Part shown: in pieces, positions 49,606 to 57,869 of the stretch | Layout: each line of letters begins with the position of its first letter | Numbering within the stretch: the first letter of the stretch is position 1 | From: Bryobacteraceae bacterium | GTDB taxonomy: Bacteria; Acidobacteriota; Terriglobia; Bryobacterales; Bryobacteraceae | Reading direction: 5' to 3' | NCBI GenBank assembly: GCA_019752335.1 | Contig: JAIEMJ010000043.1 | Span: 1 to 58,289 of the forward strand | Length of the DNA stretch: 58,289 nt | The notes under the pieces: generated by a model | What the model was told of the DNA's origin: nothing | Databases searched by the model: none | The model's input: the letters and a program-made list of their open reading frames with translations, nothing else | Position numbers and translations under genes: made by a program

Positions 49606-51263
49606 ACGGGATGTGGGCCTTTCTTCTCCTCCTGGCGGCTGACCCGGAATTTATCCGCGTCGACTCCGGCACCCTGCGCCTGGACGATGCCGCCGTCCGC
49701 GTCGGCACGTTTCTCATCAGCCGGACGGAGGTCACCCAAGCCGAGTACCGGCGCGTGCTCTCGCAGACGCCGGCGCTGACCGCGGGTGCCGACCGGCCGG
49801 TAGAACGGGTGACCTGGTTCGACGCCACGCGCTACGCCAATCGCCGCAGTGCGCTCGAAGGTCTCCGTCCCTGCTACGACGCCCTCAGCCGTCGCGTGGC
49901 CAACTGCAACGGCTACCGCCTGCCCACGGGCGCCGAATGGACTCTGGCCGCCACCCCCGCTGAAGTGACTTCCGCGCATCTGCGCGCCGGCGGCCATCAA
50001 GACATCGCCGAGTTGCAGGGCACGACGCGACCGGTCGCCGCCGGACGGCCGAACGCCCGCGGCATCCACGACCTGGCCGGCAACGTCTGGGAATGGTGCG
50101 AGGACTGGTACAGCCCGGAGCCGCTGCTGGACTCGCTGCGCGACCCCCAAGGCCCGGCCACCGGCGTCGCGCGTCTGATCCGCGGCGGCAGTTTTCTTTC
50201 GAGCCGAGGCGCGTGGAACAAGGGCTTCGTTTCGTCGCAGGCGCCGGATCGGGCCAGCCCCTTCACGGGCTTTCGCGTCGTTCGCCAGGTGGCGCCGGCG
50301 GCCGTGCTGCCGCCTCCGGACGCCGCGTGGCTGAGCGAGTTCGCGCTGCCGGCGACGCCGCAGAGCATCCCTCCGGTGGACCCCGCCCAGGTTCCCGCGC
50401 TTCGTCGCGCCTGGAGCGACACGCTCGGCCTGCTTCCATCGGCGGCATCTGTGCCTACCGCCAAGCCAGTGCGGCACTTGCGCGAAAGCACCTGGAACGG
50501 CACTTTGCTCGACCTGGAGGTGGAGCCCGGCTGGCCTGCAAGGGTCCTGCTAATGGAGCCCGTCCGCAAGCCGGCCGGACGCTTGCCGGTGGTAATCGTA
50601 CCCTACTACGACGTCGACTCCCCCGCGGGCGCGAACCTGGGCGGCCGCCGGGCTGGCGGCGGCGTGCGGGCCTTCGCGCGACTGGCCGTCGAGCGCGGTT
50701 GCCTGGCCGTCGCCATCCGTTGGTTTGGCGAAGGCGATGGCGAAGGCTACGACGAAGCTGTCTGGCAACTGGCTCGCCGTCACCCTGGGCTCACCGGGCT
50801 CGGCAAAGTCGTCTACGATACCCGCCGCCTGATTGACTACCTGGTCACGCGCCCCGACGTCGACGCGCGCCGCATCGGCATCATCGGCCATTCCCTCGGC
50901 GGCAAGATGGCCCTCTACGCGGCGGCTTTCGAGCCTCGTTTGTCGGTGGTGGTCGCCTCTGAGCCCGGCATCGGCCTGAATCTGTCGAACTACGAAGCCT
51001 TCTGGTACCTCGGCCGACGTCGCCCGGATCAGCGCGACCAGCAGGAGCTACTGGCGCTGATCGCGCCCCGGCCGTTTCTGCTGATCGCTGGCGAGTCGAG
51101 CGATGGGCAGAAGAGCGCCGCCTTCCTACGGGCGGCGCAACCGGCTTATGCCGCAGCCGGCAATCCGGCCCATCTGGGCATGCTGAATCACCGCCAAGGC
51201 CACTCGCCGACGCCGGCGAGCGTCGCGGTCGCGATGGACTGGCTGGAGCGGTTCCTTTTTTAG
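49602..51263 (+). CDS. Fusion: inactive FGE-fold domain plus alpha/beta hydrolase
   Basis: 553 residues; GTG 49602 overlaps the mscS stop, ATG 49611 is the alternative. A short signal peptide (MWAFLLLLAADPEF) is followed by a complete SUMF1/FGE-fold domain to about residue 230 (GIHDLAGNVWEWCEDWY, LIRGGSFLSSRGAWNKGF), in which the catalytic Cys-x4-Cys is absent. The second half is a dienelactone-hydrolase-like enzyme with nucleophile in IGIIGHSLGGKMA and histidine in NHRQGHSPTP. The FGE-like fold is therefore likely to bind ligand, with the hydrolase as the exported catalytic module. Confidence 0.85.
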   Translation: MNGMWAFLLLLAADPEFIRVDSGTLRLDDAAVRVGTFLISRTEVTQAEYRRVLSQTPALTAGADRPVERVTWFDATRYANRRSALEGLRPCYDALSRRVANCNGYRLPTGAEWTLAATPAEVTSAHLRAGGHQDIAELQGTTRPVAAGRPNARGIHDLAGNVWEWCEDWYSPEPLLDSLRDPQGPATGVARLIRGGSFLSSRGAWNKGFVSSQAPDRASPFTGFRVVRQVAPAAVLPPPDAAWLSEFALPATPQSIPPVDPAQVPALRRAWSDTLGLLPSAASVPTAKPVRHLRESTWNGTLLDLEVEPGWPARVLLMEPVRKPAGRLPVVIVPYYDVDSPAGANLGGRRAGGGVRAFARLAVERGCLAVAIRWFGEGDGEGYDEAVWQLARRHPGLTGLGKVVYDTRRLIDYLVTRPDVDARRIGIIGHSLGGKMALYAAAFEPRLSVVVASEPGIGLNLSNYEAFWYLGRRRPDQRDQQELLALIAPRPFLLIAGESSDGQKSAAFLRAAQPAYAAAGNPAHLGMLNHRQGHSPTPASVAVAMDWLERFLF

Positions 51264-51473
51264 AGTCCCTATTTATCAAAGACTTACAAGGACGATTTGC
51301 GCCAAGTCGACGCCAATCGCGGCTGTGAAGTGTCAGTTTCCAGCTACCTGTAAGAAAAGGAACGGTTTATTTTCTCGTCGGACATGAATATGCGGCGGCG
51401 AAGACGCTGCGTTTCGCGGACCCGCGGGACGTAGCGTCGTCTCTGGGATTCGCGAGGTGGAGTCGCGACGGGA

Positions 51474-51479
51474 TATAAT
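51474..51479 (+). promoter_or_regulatory. -10 box of the TPR regulator gene
   Basis: A perfect TATAAT 27 nt before GTG 51507; no convincing -35. Upstream, 51403-51438 holds an imperfect inverted repeat (GACGCTGCG / CGTAGCGTC). The 243-bp gap (51264-51506) carries no gene. Confidence 0.45.
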
Positions 51480-51506
51480 CCAAGAGCTTCACCCGTTGTA
51501 ACTCAC

Positions 51507-52997
51507 GTGAGCCAGCCTCCACAAAGCGCCGAACTCGTTGAACTGGAAAGAATCCTGGCTAGCCCTCGTTTTGCCAATTCGCCTCGCCTCAGCCGATTCC
51601 TCCGCTTTATCGTCGAACACGCTTTGGCCGGCGAGACCGCGATGCTCAAGGAGCAGGTGATCGCTTTGGAGGTTTACGAGCGCGGGCCGGACTATGACCC
51701 CAGCAAGGACTCCACCGTTCGCGCCGAAGCCTCGCGTTTGCGCCGGGCGCTGGCGGACTACTATGACGGCCACGATGGACCAAGCGCGATCCGTATCGAA
51801 GTGCCGAAGGGGAGCTATGTCCCCATCTTTGTGACGGCGGAGCAAGCGCAGACACTTGTCTCGTCCCCAATTCCGGCCCGGGGCCGCCCAAAATGGTTCT
51901 CGCTCGTCGTGATCACGGCTCTCGTGGGTGTGGCCGTGTGGGGCGTTAAGCTGTGGTCCCGCGGGACTTCCAGTCCCAACCCGGAAGCGGTGCGGCTCCT
52001 GGTACAGGCCAGCGATGCCTTTGCTGCCGACCAGCGAAGCCGCATACCGAAGGCCGGCGTGGGCCGGGAACTGCAGGACGCGCTCCGGCTCTTTCAACAG
52101 GCCACTGTGGCTGACCCGGCCTACGCCGCCGCTTGGGCCGGATTAGCACGCAGCCGGTATGAAGCCGCGCGCTGCGACCGCACCCACCTTTTGGCCTGGA
52201 TTCGTCAGAGCCGCCAAGCCGCCGAGCAGGCCACGCGTCTCGATCCGCGGCAAGCCGTCGGGCTGACCGTGCAAGCCCGCATCGCTTACTGCGTCGACTT
52301 CGATCTACTGGCGGCCGAAAAGCTCTACGCGCGGGGTATCCCGCTCGATCCTCTCGACGACGAAGCGTCCGAGGAGTATGTGGATCTATTGGGACAACTC
52401 GGGAAACCAGACGAAGCCAAAACGCTCATTGCCAACCAACTCAGCCTCGCCCCGCAGCATCAGCATTGGCGAATTCAACAAGCCAAGCAACTCATTCTGG
52501 AAGGGCGCATTGAAGAGGCGGAGCAGCAGATCGCCAGCGCCGTGCTCGCCGATCCGCGTCAGCTCGCCTTTGCCAGTGTCCTCAATGGACGCGGATCCTG
52601 GCGTCAGAACGATGCGGGGGCGGCGGCTAAGTACAGCGCAGACGTGCTGAAGAAGCTCCCTTGGAATCGAGGCGCTTTGCACCACCAAGGGTTGCGGGCC
52701 GCCGAGAAGCGCGACCTGCCGGAAGTCCAGCGCATCATCGACCGGCTGCATGAGCGCATGGACCTCGGCCGTTCCGCGGAGTACACGCTGTCCAGCATCT
52801 ATGAGGAGTTAGGGGACCACGCCCAGGCCTTGCACTGGCTGGCCGAGGCGGTCCGCTATCGGGATCCCGCGGTAGTATTCGTCACGCCGCGTGATATTAC
52901 TCCCATTTGGCTCAAGCGAGCGGAGCAGCACGGCGAACTCACGGCCCTGATGCGCGAATTCCCCGCCTGGGCTAAGTTACTCAACGCAAAGTACTAA
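51507..52997 (+). CDS. Acidobacterial regulator-like membrane TPR protein
   Basis: 496 residues from GTG 51507. The N-terminal 110 residues carry the domain LASPRFANSPRLSRFLRFIV with DSTVRAEASRLRRALADYY and VPKGSYVPIF, found at the start of many acidobacterial TPR and adenylate-cyclase-like proteins and probably a DNA- or protein-binding module. A single membrane helix lies near 133-150 (FSLVVITALVGVAVWGVKLW), followed by TPR units to the end. The layout resembles CadC-type one-component membrane regulators. Confidence 0.82.
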   Translation: MSQPPQSAELVELERILASPRFANSPRLSRFLRFIVEHALAGETAMLKEQVIALEVYERGPDYDPSKDSTVRAEASRLRRALADYYDGHDGPSAIRIEVPKGSYVPIFVTAEQAQTLVSSPIPARGRPKWFSLVVITALVGVAVWGVKLWSRGTSSPNPEAVRLLVQASDAFAADQRSRIPKAGVGRELQDALRLFQQATVADPAYAAAWAGLARSRYEAARCDRTHLLAWIRQSRQAAEQATRLDPRQAVGLTVQARIAYCVDFDLLAAEKLYARGIPLDPLDDEASEEYVDLLGQLGKPDEAKTLIANQLSLAPQHQHWRIQQAKQLILEGRIEEAEQQIASAVLADPRQLAFASVLNGRGSWRQNDAGAAAKYSADVLKKLPWNRGALHHQGLRAAEKRDLPEVQRIIDRLHERMDLGRSAEYTLSSIYEELGDHAQALHWLAEAVRYRDPAVVFVTPRDITPIWLKRAEQHGELTALMREFPAWAKLLNAKY

Positions 52998-53006
52998 CGT
53001 ACGTTA
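52995..53006. promoter_or_regulatory. 12-bp palindrome upstream of the PD40 gene
   Basis: TAACGTACGTTA, perfectly symmetric, begins at the stop codon of the TPR regulator and is followed by AACTAAC. It is a possible operator in the 61-bp gap before ATG 53059; function not shown. Confidence 0.3.
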
Positions 53007-53058
53007 ACTAACATGCAATTGCTTGTGTAGCGCGCGGCGCTCTGGCACACTCACCGGC

Positions 53059-54351
53059 ATGACGAAACCAGTTACGAGTATGCTACTCGTACTCGCGTCC
53101 CTGGCGAGTGCCCAGACGGATATCGGCTGCCAACCGCGGCGATTTGGCAAATTTTCTGACTGGTCCCAGCCGGTAAGTTTGGGGCCGGTGGTCAATTCTA
53201 CGAATAGCGAATGGTGGCCGGCCATTTCTCCGAACGGCTTGAGCCTCTACTTTTCTTCAAACCGCCCCGGAGGGCTGGGCAACCAAGATATTTATGTTAC
53301 TCGCCGTGCCAGCCTCGATAGCCCTTGGGGAGCGTCCGTGAACCTGGGGCCCAACGTCAATTCGACCGACCGTGACAATTCCGTCAGCATCAGCCGGGAT
53401 GGACACTGGCTGATCTTCGGCAGCGCGCGGCTGGCTGGCAGGTGCAACGACCGCAGTACCAATGAACTCTATATTTCTTACCGCGCCAACACCGATGACG
53501 ACCTGGGATGGGAACCAGCGGTGAACTTCGGGTGCGAACTCGCGGGGGATGGGACACTGATCGGGCAGACTTTCTGGAACGATGAGGGAGAGGGAAGCAC
53601 GACAATTTACTTCAACAGCTCCAGGCAGGGAGGAATCGGCGACTTTGATATCTACAAAAGCGAGCGACGATTCAATGGCACGTTCCGTCCTCCTGTGTCT
53701 GTCCGCGAGCTCAATACCCCTCTTAAGGATGCCGCCCTTACCATCCGCACCGATGGGCTGGAGATGATTCTTAACTACAGTTTCACCACGGACTTCGGTG
53801 ATGGCGATTTGTGGGTATCCACCCGGGAGACTACCTCGCAGCCTTGGTCAACGCCGAGGAGCCTGGGGCCGACGATCAATACCGCGGAGGATGATTCCAC
53901 GCCTAACCTCTCTTGTGACGGCACCACTCTGTACTTCAATTCCAGGCGCCCCGGAGGCATGGGAGGCTCCGATCTCTACTTCACGACGCGCAAAAGGCTC
54001 GACGACGCAACCCCAGTGCTTCTCTCCCTTTCCGCCGACGGCAAAGGCCAAGGCGCGATCTTGCACGCTCGCAGCACTCAGGCGGCTACGGCCACGAATC
54101 CGGCAATTGCCGGCGAAGCTCTGGAGATCTACGCGACCGGCCTCGTCGCCACATCCGGCGTCAACCCTCCGCAAATCACCATCGGTGGCCGCCGGGCCGA
54201 GATTCTGTTTTCTGGCAATTCTCCCGGATTCATCGGCCTGAACCAAATCAATGTCCGCGTACCGGCCGGGGTGACGCCGGGCCCGGCAGTCCCCGTACGG
54301 GTAACTCATTTTGGGTTGCCCAGCAACGAAGTCACCATCGGCGTGCGGTGA
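53059..54351 (+). CDS. Secreted PD40-repeat protein with TIGR03437-like C-terminal domain
   Basis: 430 residues from ATG 53059 (MTKPVTSMLLVLASLASAQ, signal peptide). Residues 40-320 are WD40-like PD40 repeats (AISPNGLSLYFSSNRPGGLG, NLSCDGTTLYFNSRRPGGMG). The last 80 residues (GEALEIYATGL, GGRRAEILFSGNSPGFIGLN, QINVRVPAG) match the IPT-like terminal domain typical of Solibacter exported proteins (TIGR03437). A surface or periplasmic binding role is likely. The same terminal domain closes the gene at 55833. Confidence 0.88.
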   Translation: MTKPVTSMLLVLASLASAQTDIGCQPRRFGKFSDWSQPVSLGPVVNSTNSEWWPAISPNGLSLYFSSNRPGGLGNQDIYVTRRASLDSPWGASVNLGPNVNSTDRDNSVSISRDGHWLIFGSARLAGRCNDRSTNELYISYRANTDDDLGWEPAVNFGCELAGDGTLIGQTFWNDEGEGSTTIYFNSSRQGGIGDFDIYKSERRFNGTFRPPVSVRELNTPLKDAALTIRTDGLEMILNYSFTTDFGDGDLWVSTRETTSQPWSTPRSLGPTINTAEDDSTPNLSCDGTTLYFNSRRPGGMGGSDLYFTTRKRLDDATPVLLSLSADGKGQGAILHARSTQAATATNPAIAGEALEIYATGLVATSGVNPPQITIGGRRAEILFSGNSPGFIGLNQINVRVPAGVTPGPAVPVRVTHFGLPSNEVTIGVR

Positions 54352-54391
54352 AAGCCGCCACGTCAATCCATCAACCCTAAGGAAACAAACT

Positions 54392-55744
54392 ATGCGTAAG
54401 ATCTTACTTCTCGCGGCACTCGCGGCGGCTGCTTTTGGCCAAAGCTCGCCCAATGCGGGCAACTGGAAGACTTGGATTCTCCCGGATGCCAAAGCCATCG
54501 CCGTTCCGCCTCCTCCGGATGCCGCGGCCACGCTGCGTGAACTCGCGGGGCTCAAGGGCTTCACGGCCGCCGATGACCCCCGCATTGGCGAGCAAATCAA
54601 ATACTGGGACGCCGGCCCGCCGGCCTATCGCTGGGTCGATTTCATTACCGCCCGTTTCCTCGCCGGCCAACCGATCGGCGCTCCGAACCAGCTTCGTCCC
54701 TACACCTACGTTTCGGTCGCAATCTATGAGGCCACAGTGGTCGCCTGGAATGCGAAATACACATACAACCGCAAGCGTCCTAGCGAAACAGATCCTTCGC
54801 TCCGCACGCGAGCGGCGGTGCCGCGCAGCCCCTCGTATCCGTCCGAGCATGCTGCGGCGGCAGGGGCAGCGGCGGCCGTACTGGCCTACTTTCTGCCAGC
54901 CGAGTCCGCCGCGTTGCAGGCTCTGGCGGAAGAGGCAGGGCGATCCCGGTTGTACGCCGGCGTCGAGTACGTCAGTGACTACACGGCGGGCCTCGAACTC
55001 GGTCGGCGCGTCGCCGAGCAGGTGATCGCCCGCGCCCGCGCTGACGGCTCTGACGCCGTCTTCAATGGCGTCATTCCCACCGGGCCCTGTATGTGGACGG
55101 GTGTGAACCCCGGCAACGTGATGGCCGCGCAGTGGAAGCCCTTCCTGCTCTCGTCGCCCCGTGAGTTTCGCCCGCCGCCGCCACCCGGCTGCCAATCCGC
55201 CGACGTCCAGGCGCAACTGGCCGCCGTGAAGAGCTTCCCCCGCGCCCTCGACAGCGCCGGCTTCGCCACAAATGCCAAAGCCTTCTTCTGGCAGACCCCC
55301 GAAGGCGTAACACCCTGGCCCTTCATCTATATGAACCGCCTGATCCACGAAGACAAACTCGACGCCCCAGCAGCCGCACGCGCCTACGCCCTTCTCGCCA
55401 CCGCGAATTATGATGCGTGGATAGCGAGTCAGGACGGCAAGTTTACCTATTGGTACCTCCGTCCCGCGCAACTCGACACGACACTCATCCCACTCTTCCC
55501 CGCTCCGAACTTCCCGTCTTATCCTTCAAATCACTCCACCGTCTCTTCCGTGTCCGCGGCGGTCATAGCCTATCTCTTCCCGGCCAGCGCCGACGCCGTC
55601 CGCGCTCGCGCCAAGGAGGCAGGCGACTCTCGCATCTGGGCCGGAATCCACTACGAGATGGACAACCAGGCCGGTGTCACCCTAGGCCAAAGCGTCGCCC
55701 GGAAGTTCATCGCCTGGGCCGAAGCCGACGGCTCACAGCCTTAA
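54392..55744 (+). CDS. Secreted PAP2/vanadium haloperoxidase-like protein with two PAP2 units
   Basis: 450 residues from ATG 54392 with AAGGAAA upstream and a signal peptide (MRKILLLAALAAAAFGQ). It contains two acid-phosphatase/haloperoxidase motif sets. The first: KRPSETDPSLRTR, SYPSEHAAAAG, SRLYAGVEYVSDYTAG, with Glu in place of the second catalytic histidine. The second: WYLRPAQLD, NFPSYPSNHSTVSS, SRIWAGIHYEMDNQAG, with His intact. It may be a phosphatase or haloperoxidase; the substrate is unknown. It lies between two TIGR03437-type genes. Confidence 0.85.
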   Translation: MRKILLLAALAAAAFGQSSPNAGNWKTWILPDAKAIAVPPPPDAAATLRELAGLKGFTAADDPRIGEQIKYWDAGPPAYRWVDFITARFLAGQPIGAPNQLRPYTYVSVAIYEATVVAWNAKYTYNRKRPSETDPSLRTRAAVPRSPSYPSEHAAAAGAAAAVLAYFLPAESAALQALAEEAGRSRLYAGVEYVSDYTAGLELGRRVAEQVIARARADGSDAVFNGVIPTGPCMWTGVNPGNVMAAQWKPFLLSSPREFRPPPPPGCQSADVQAQLAAVKSFPRALDSAGFATNAKAFFWQTPEGVTPWPFIYMNRLIHEDKLDAPAAARAYALLATANYDAWIASQDGKFTYWYLRPAQLDTTLIPLFPAPNFPSYPSNHSTVSSVSAAVIAYLFPASADAVRARAKEAGDSRIWAGIHYEMDNQAGVTLGQSVARKFIAWAEADGSQP

Positions 55745-55755
55745 CCCACACACTT

Positions 55756-55797
55756 ACTTCGTGCGTCGCTGAATGGCCCCTCAGCCGCGCACGAAGT
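55756..55797 (+). terminator. Two-tier hairpin after the PAP2 gene
   Basis: Outer 10-bp stem ACTTCGTGCG / CGCACGAAGT (55756-55765, 55788-55797) and inner 5-bp stem GCTGA / TCAGC. It begins 11 nt after the stop codon; no U-tract. Confidence 0.55.
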
Positions 55798-55832
55798 TAC
55801 CAGCCGGCGATGGCGATTGAGGATCATGGATT

Positions 55833-57770
55833 ATGACGTCTACTCAGGTTCGGTCGGTCGTTCTTGTACTTGCCTTCGGCATCGGTAAGGCGCGGGGCCA
55901 AACGATGTCCTATCTGCGGCAGTTCACGACTCCGTCGATTGAGCGGGCCACGGCAGTCGCGGCCGATGCTTCGGGTGTTTACGTTGTGGGGGATAGCCGG
56001 TCCGGACAGGCAGGTCTCCGCAAGTACGACGCTCGGGGTAACGAGCTTTGGACCCGGGAATTCGGCGGGCCCCAACGCCTCGCACTCATGGGCGTCGCAG
56101 TCGCCAGCGATGCCGTCTATGCGGTCGGGTCTGTTGGGAGCGAGCCCCAAACATCGATCTTCAAGTACAGCGCCGACGGCACTGCGAGGTGGACCCGCCA
56201 GTTAGTGTTTGCCGGTGCGGCCAGCTTGGCCGCCGATGCCACTGGTGTCTATGTCACCGGGTGGGACTCCTCGCCAAATGGAACATACCTGCGCAAGTAC
56301 AGTGCCGATGGCACGGAGTTATGGACCAGCCGATTGGGGAGTGCCCCGACTCTAGACTATCCCCGCGGTATCGCCGTCGATGCCACGGGCGTCTATGTGC
56401 TCCTCATGACGGGCCCCTCTTCGGAGTTGGTGACTCGCAAGTTCGATGCCGACGGCCGCTCCCTGTGGACCCGTCCCAATGAGATGCTGATCGGCAGCCC
56501 GGGCACGGGTATCGCGACGGACGCCACCGGCGTCTATGTATTGAGCGGATACCGGACCGGTGGCCATGCGTTGAGCAAAGTTGACCCAACTGGCAACGAG
56601 GTTTGGATTCGCCGCCTCGACCGCTTTTTCGAGTTCTTCAACGGCAGGTACCTGGGTGGAGTTTACCCAAGCGGGCTGACGGCGGATGCCAGCGGAGTTT
56701 ACTTCGCCGGGTGGAAGACCTTTGCGCGCGCCCTACCCGGCCAATGCAGTTCCAGTTCGGGCGGCGATTCCTTTGTCAGCAAATATGACCGGGACGGGGC
56801 CGAGGTGTGGACACGCGAGTTCGGCACTCCTGACGCCGCTTGGGCCAGCGGCATCGCCGTGGATGCGAATGGTGTTTACGTCGTGGGGGAGGAGGGCACC
56901 GCCATGTTTATCGATGACGTGGAATGGAGGGGGCTCTCTGGACCTCTGGCCCCGTCCAATGTGTCTCGCGGAGCCTTTCTGGCCAGATTCGAGAGATCGG
57001 CAGCGGTGGTTGCCGGCCCGGGGCCGCGCATTTTCCCCGGGTGTGTCGTGAACGCCGCCAGCTACGTCGGCGGAGGCGTGGCTCCCGGTGAGATGGTTAC
57101 TCTTTTCGGCTCGAAGATGGGGCCGGCGCAACTCGTGGCCTCCCGCGTCACGGAGGAGAGGAAGCTCGCGACTCTACTGGCTGGCACGCGGATCCTCTTC
57201 GACGGCGTCGCTGCGCCGCTCGTCTATGCCTCCGCCCAGCAGAGCAGTGCCATCGTGCCTTTCGCGGTCGCCGGAAAGTCGTCAGTGGATGTACAGGTCG
57301 AGTACCAGGGTGTGCGATCCGGCGTGGAAACGGTGCCGGTCCTCACGTCCCGTCCGGGGATCTTCAGTCTGGATGGGTCTGGCGACGGCCAGGGAGCCAT
57401 CCTGAATGAGGATGGAAGCCTCAACTCGCCGGCGAATCCCGCACGACGCGGCTCGATTGTGACACTCTATGCGACCGGAGGCGGCGAGGCGGCGGCCGGG
57501 ATTGAAGACGGCCAGATTCTGGGCAACGTGGTTCCCCGCACCAGCCTACCGGTAGCGGTACTCTTTGACCTCGGGAACAACGAGTTCCCGGTACCGTCGA
57601 AAGCGGGCGAAGTACTTTATGCCGGAGGGGTATCCGGGTCGGTGGCCGGTCTGCTACAGGTGAACGTCCGGGTGCCGGCCAACGCCGTGGCGACAGGTAA
57701 CGCCGTCCCCTTCGTCCTGGTAATTGGTTCCCACTGGACGGTTTACCCAGTGGGCATGGCTTTGCGTTAG
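55833..57770 (+). CDS. Secreted beta-propeller (SBBP-like) protein with TIGR03437-like C-terminal domain
   Basis: 645 residues with a signal peptide (VVLVLAFGIGKARGQ). Seven or so repeats of the form ADATGVYVTGWDSS-x-LRKYSADGTELWT build a propeller over residues 30-380. From about 405 the Solibacter-type terminal region follows (CVVNAASYVGGGVAPGEMVT, GDGQGAILNEDGSLNSPANP, YAGGVSGSVAGLLQVNVRVP). Probably an exported binding or adhesion protein. GAGGATCATGGATT precedes the ATG. Confidence 0.87.
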   Translation: MTSTQVRSVVLVLAFGIGKARGQTMSYLRQFTTPSIERATAVAADASGVYVVGDSRSGQAGLRKYDARGNELWTREFGGPQRLALMGVAVASDAVYAVGSVGSEPQTSIFKYSADGTARWTRQLVFAGAASLAADATGVYVTGWDSSPNGTYLRKYSADGTELWTSRLGSAPTLDYPRGIAVDATGVYVLLMTGPSSELVTRKFDADGRSLWTRPNEMLIGSPGTGIATDATGVYVLSGYRTGGHALSKVDPTGNEVWIRRLDRFFEFFNGRYLGGVYPSGLTADASGVYFAGWKTFARALPGQCSSSSGGDSFVSKYDRDGAEVWTREFGTPDAAWASGIAVDANGVYVVGEEGTAMFIDDVEWRGLSGPLAPSNVSRGAFLARFERSAAVVAGPGPRIFPGCVVNAASYVGGGVAPGEMVTLFGSKMGPAQLVASRVTEERKLATLLAGTRILFDGVAAPLVYASAQQSSAIVPFAVAGKSSVDVQVEYQGVRSGVETVPVLTSRPGIFSLDGSGDGQGAILNEDGSLNSPANPARRGSIVTLYATGGGEAAAGIEDGQILGNVVPRTSLPVAVLFDLGNNEFPVPSKAGEVLYAGGVSGSVAGLLQVNVRVPANAVATGNAVPFVLVIGSHWTVYPVGMALR

Positions 57771-57809
57771 GGATCCGGTTTCATCTGAGAAACGAGTCAA
57801 AAGGGAGTT

Positions 57810-57869
57810 ATGAAAAAACGCATCTTGATCCTGCTCTTGTATATTGTGCTCGGGCTGATGCCGCTCTAA
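57810..57869 (+). CDS. Tiny signal-peptide-like ORF
   Basis: 19 codons: MKKRILILLLYIVLGLMPL then stop. It is preceded by AAGGGAG at ideal spacing. The sequence is a textbook N-region plus hydrophobic core. It may be the start of a decayed exported protein, a hydrophobic micropeptide or a leader. No matching continuation was found in any frame downstream. Confidence 0.4.
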   Translation: MKKRILILLLYIVLGLMPL

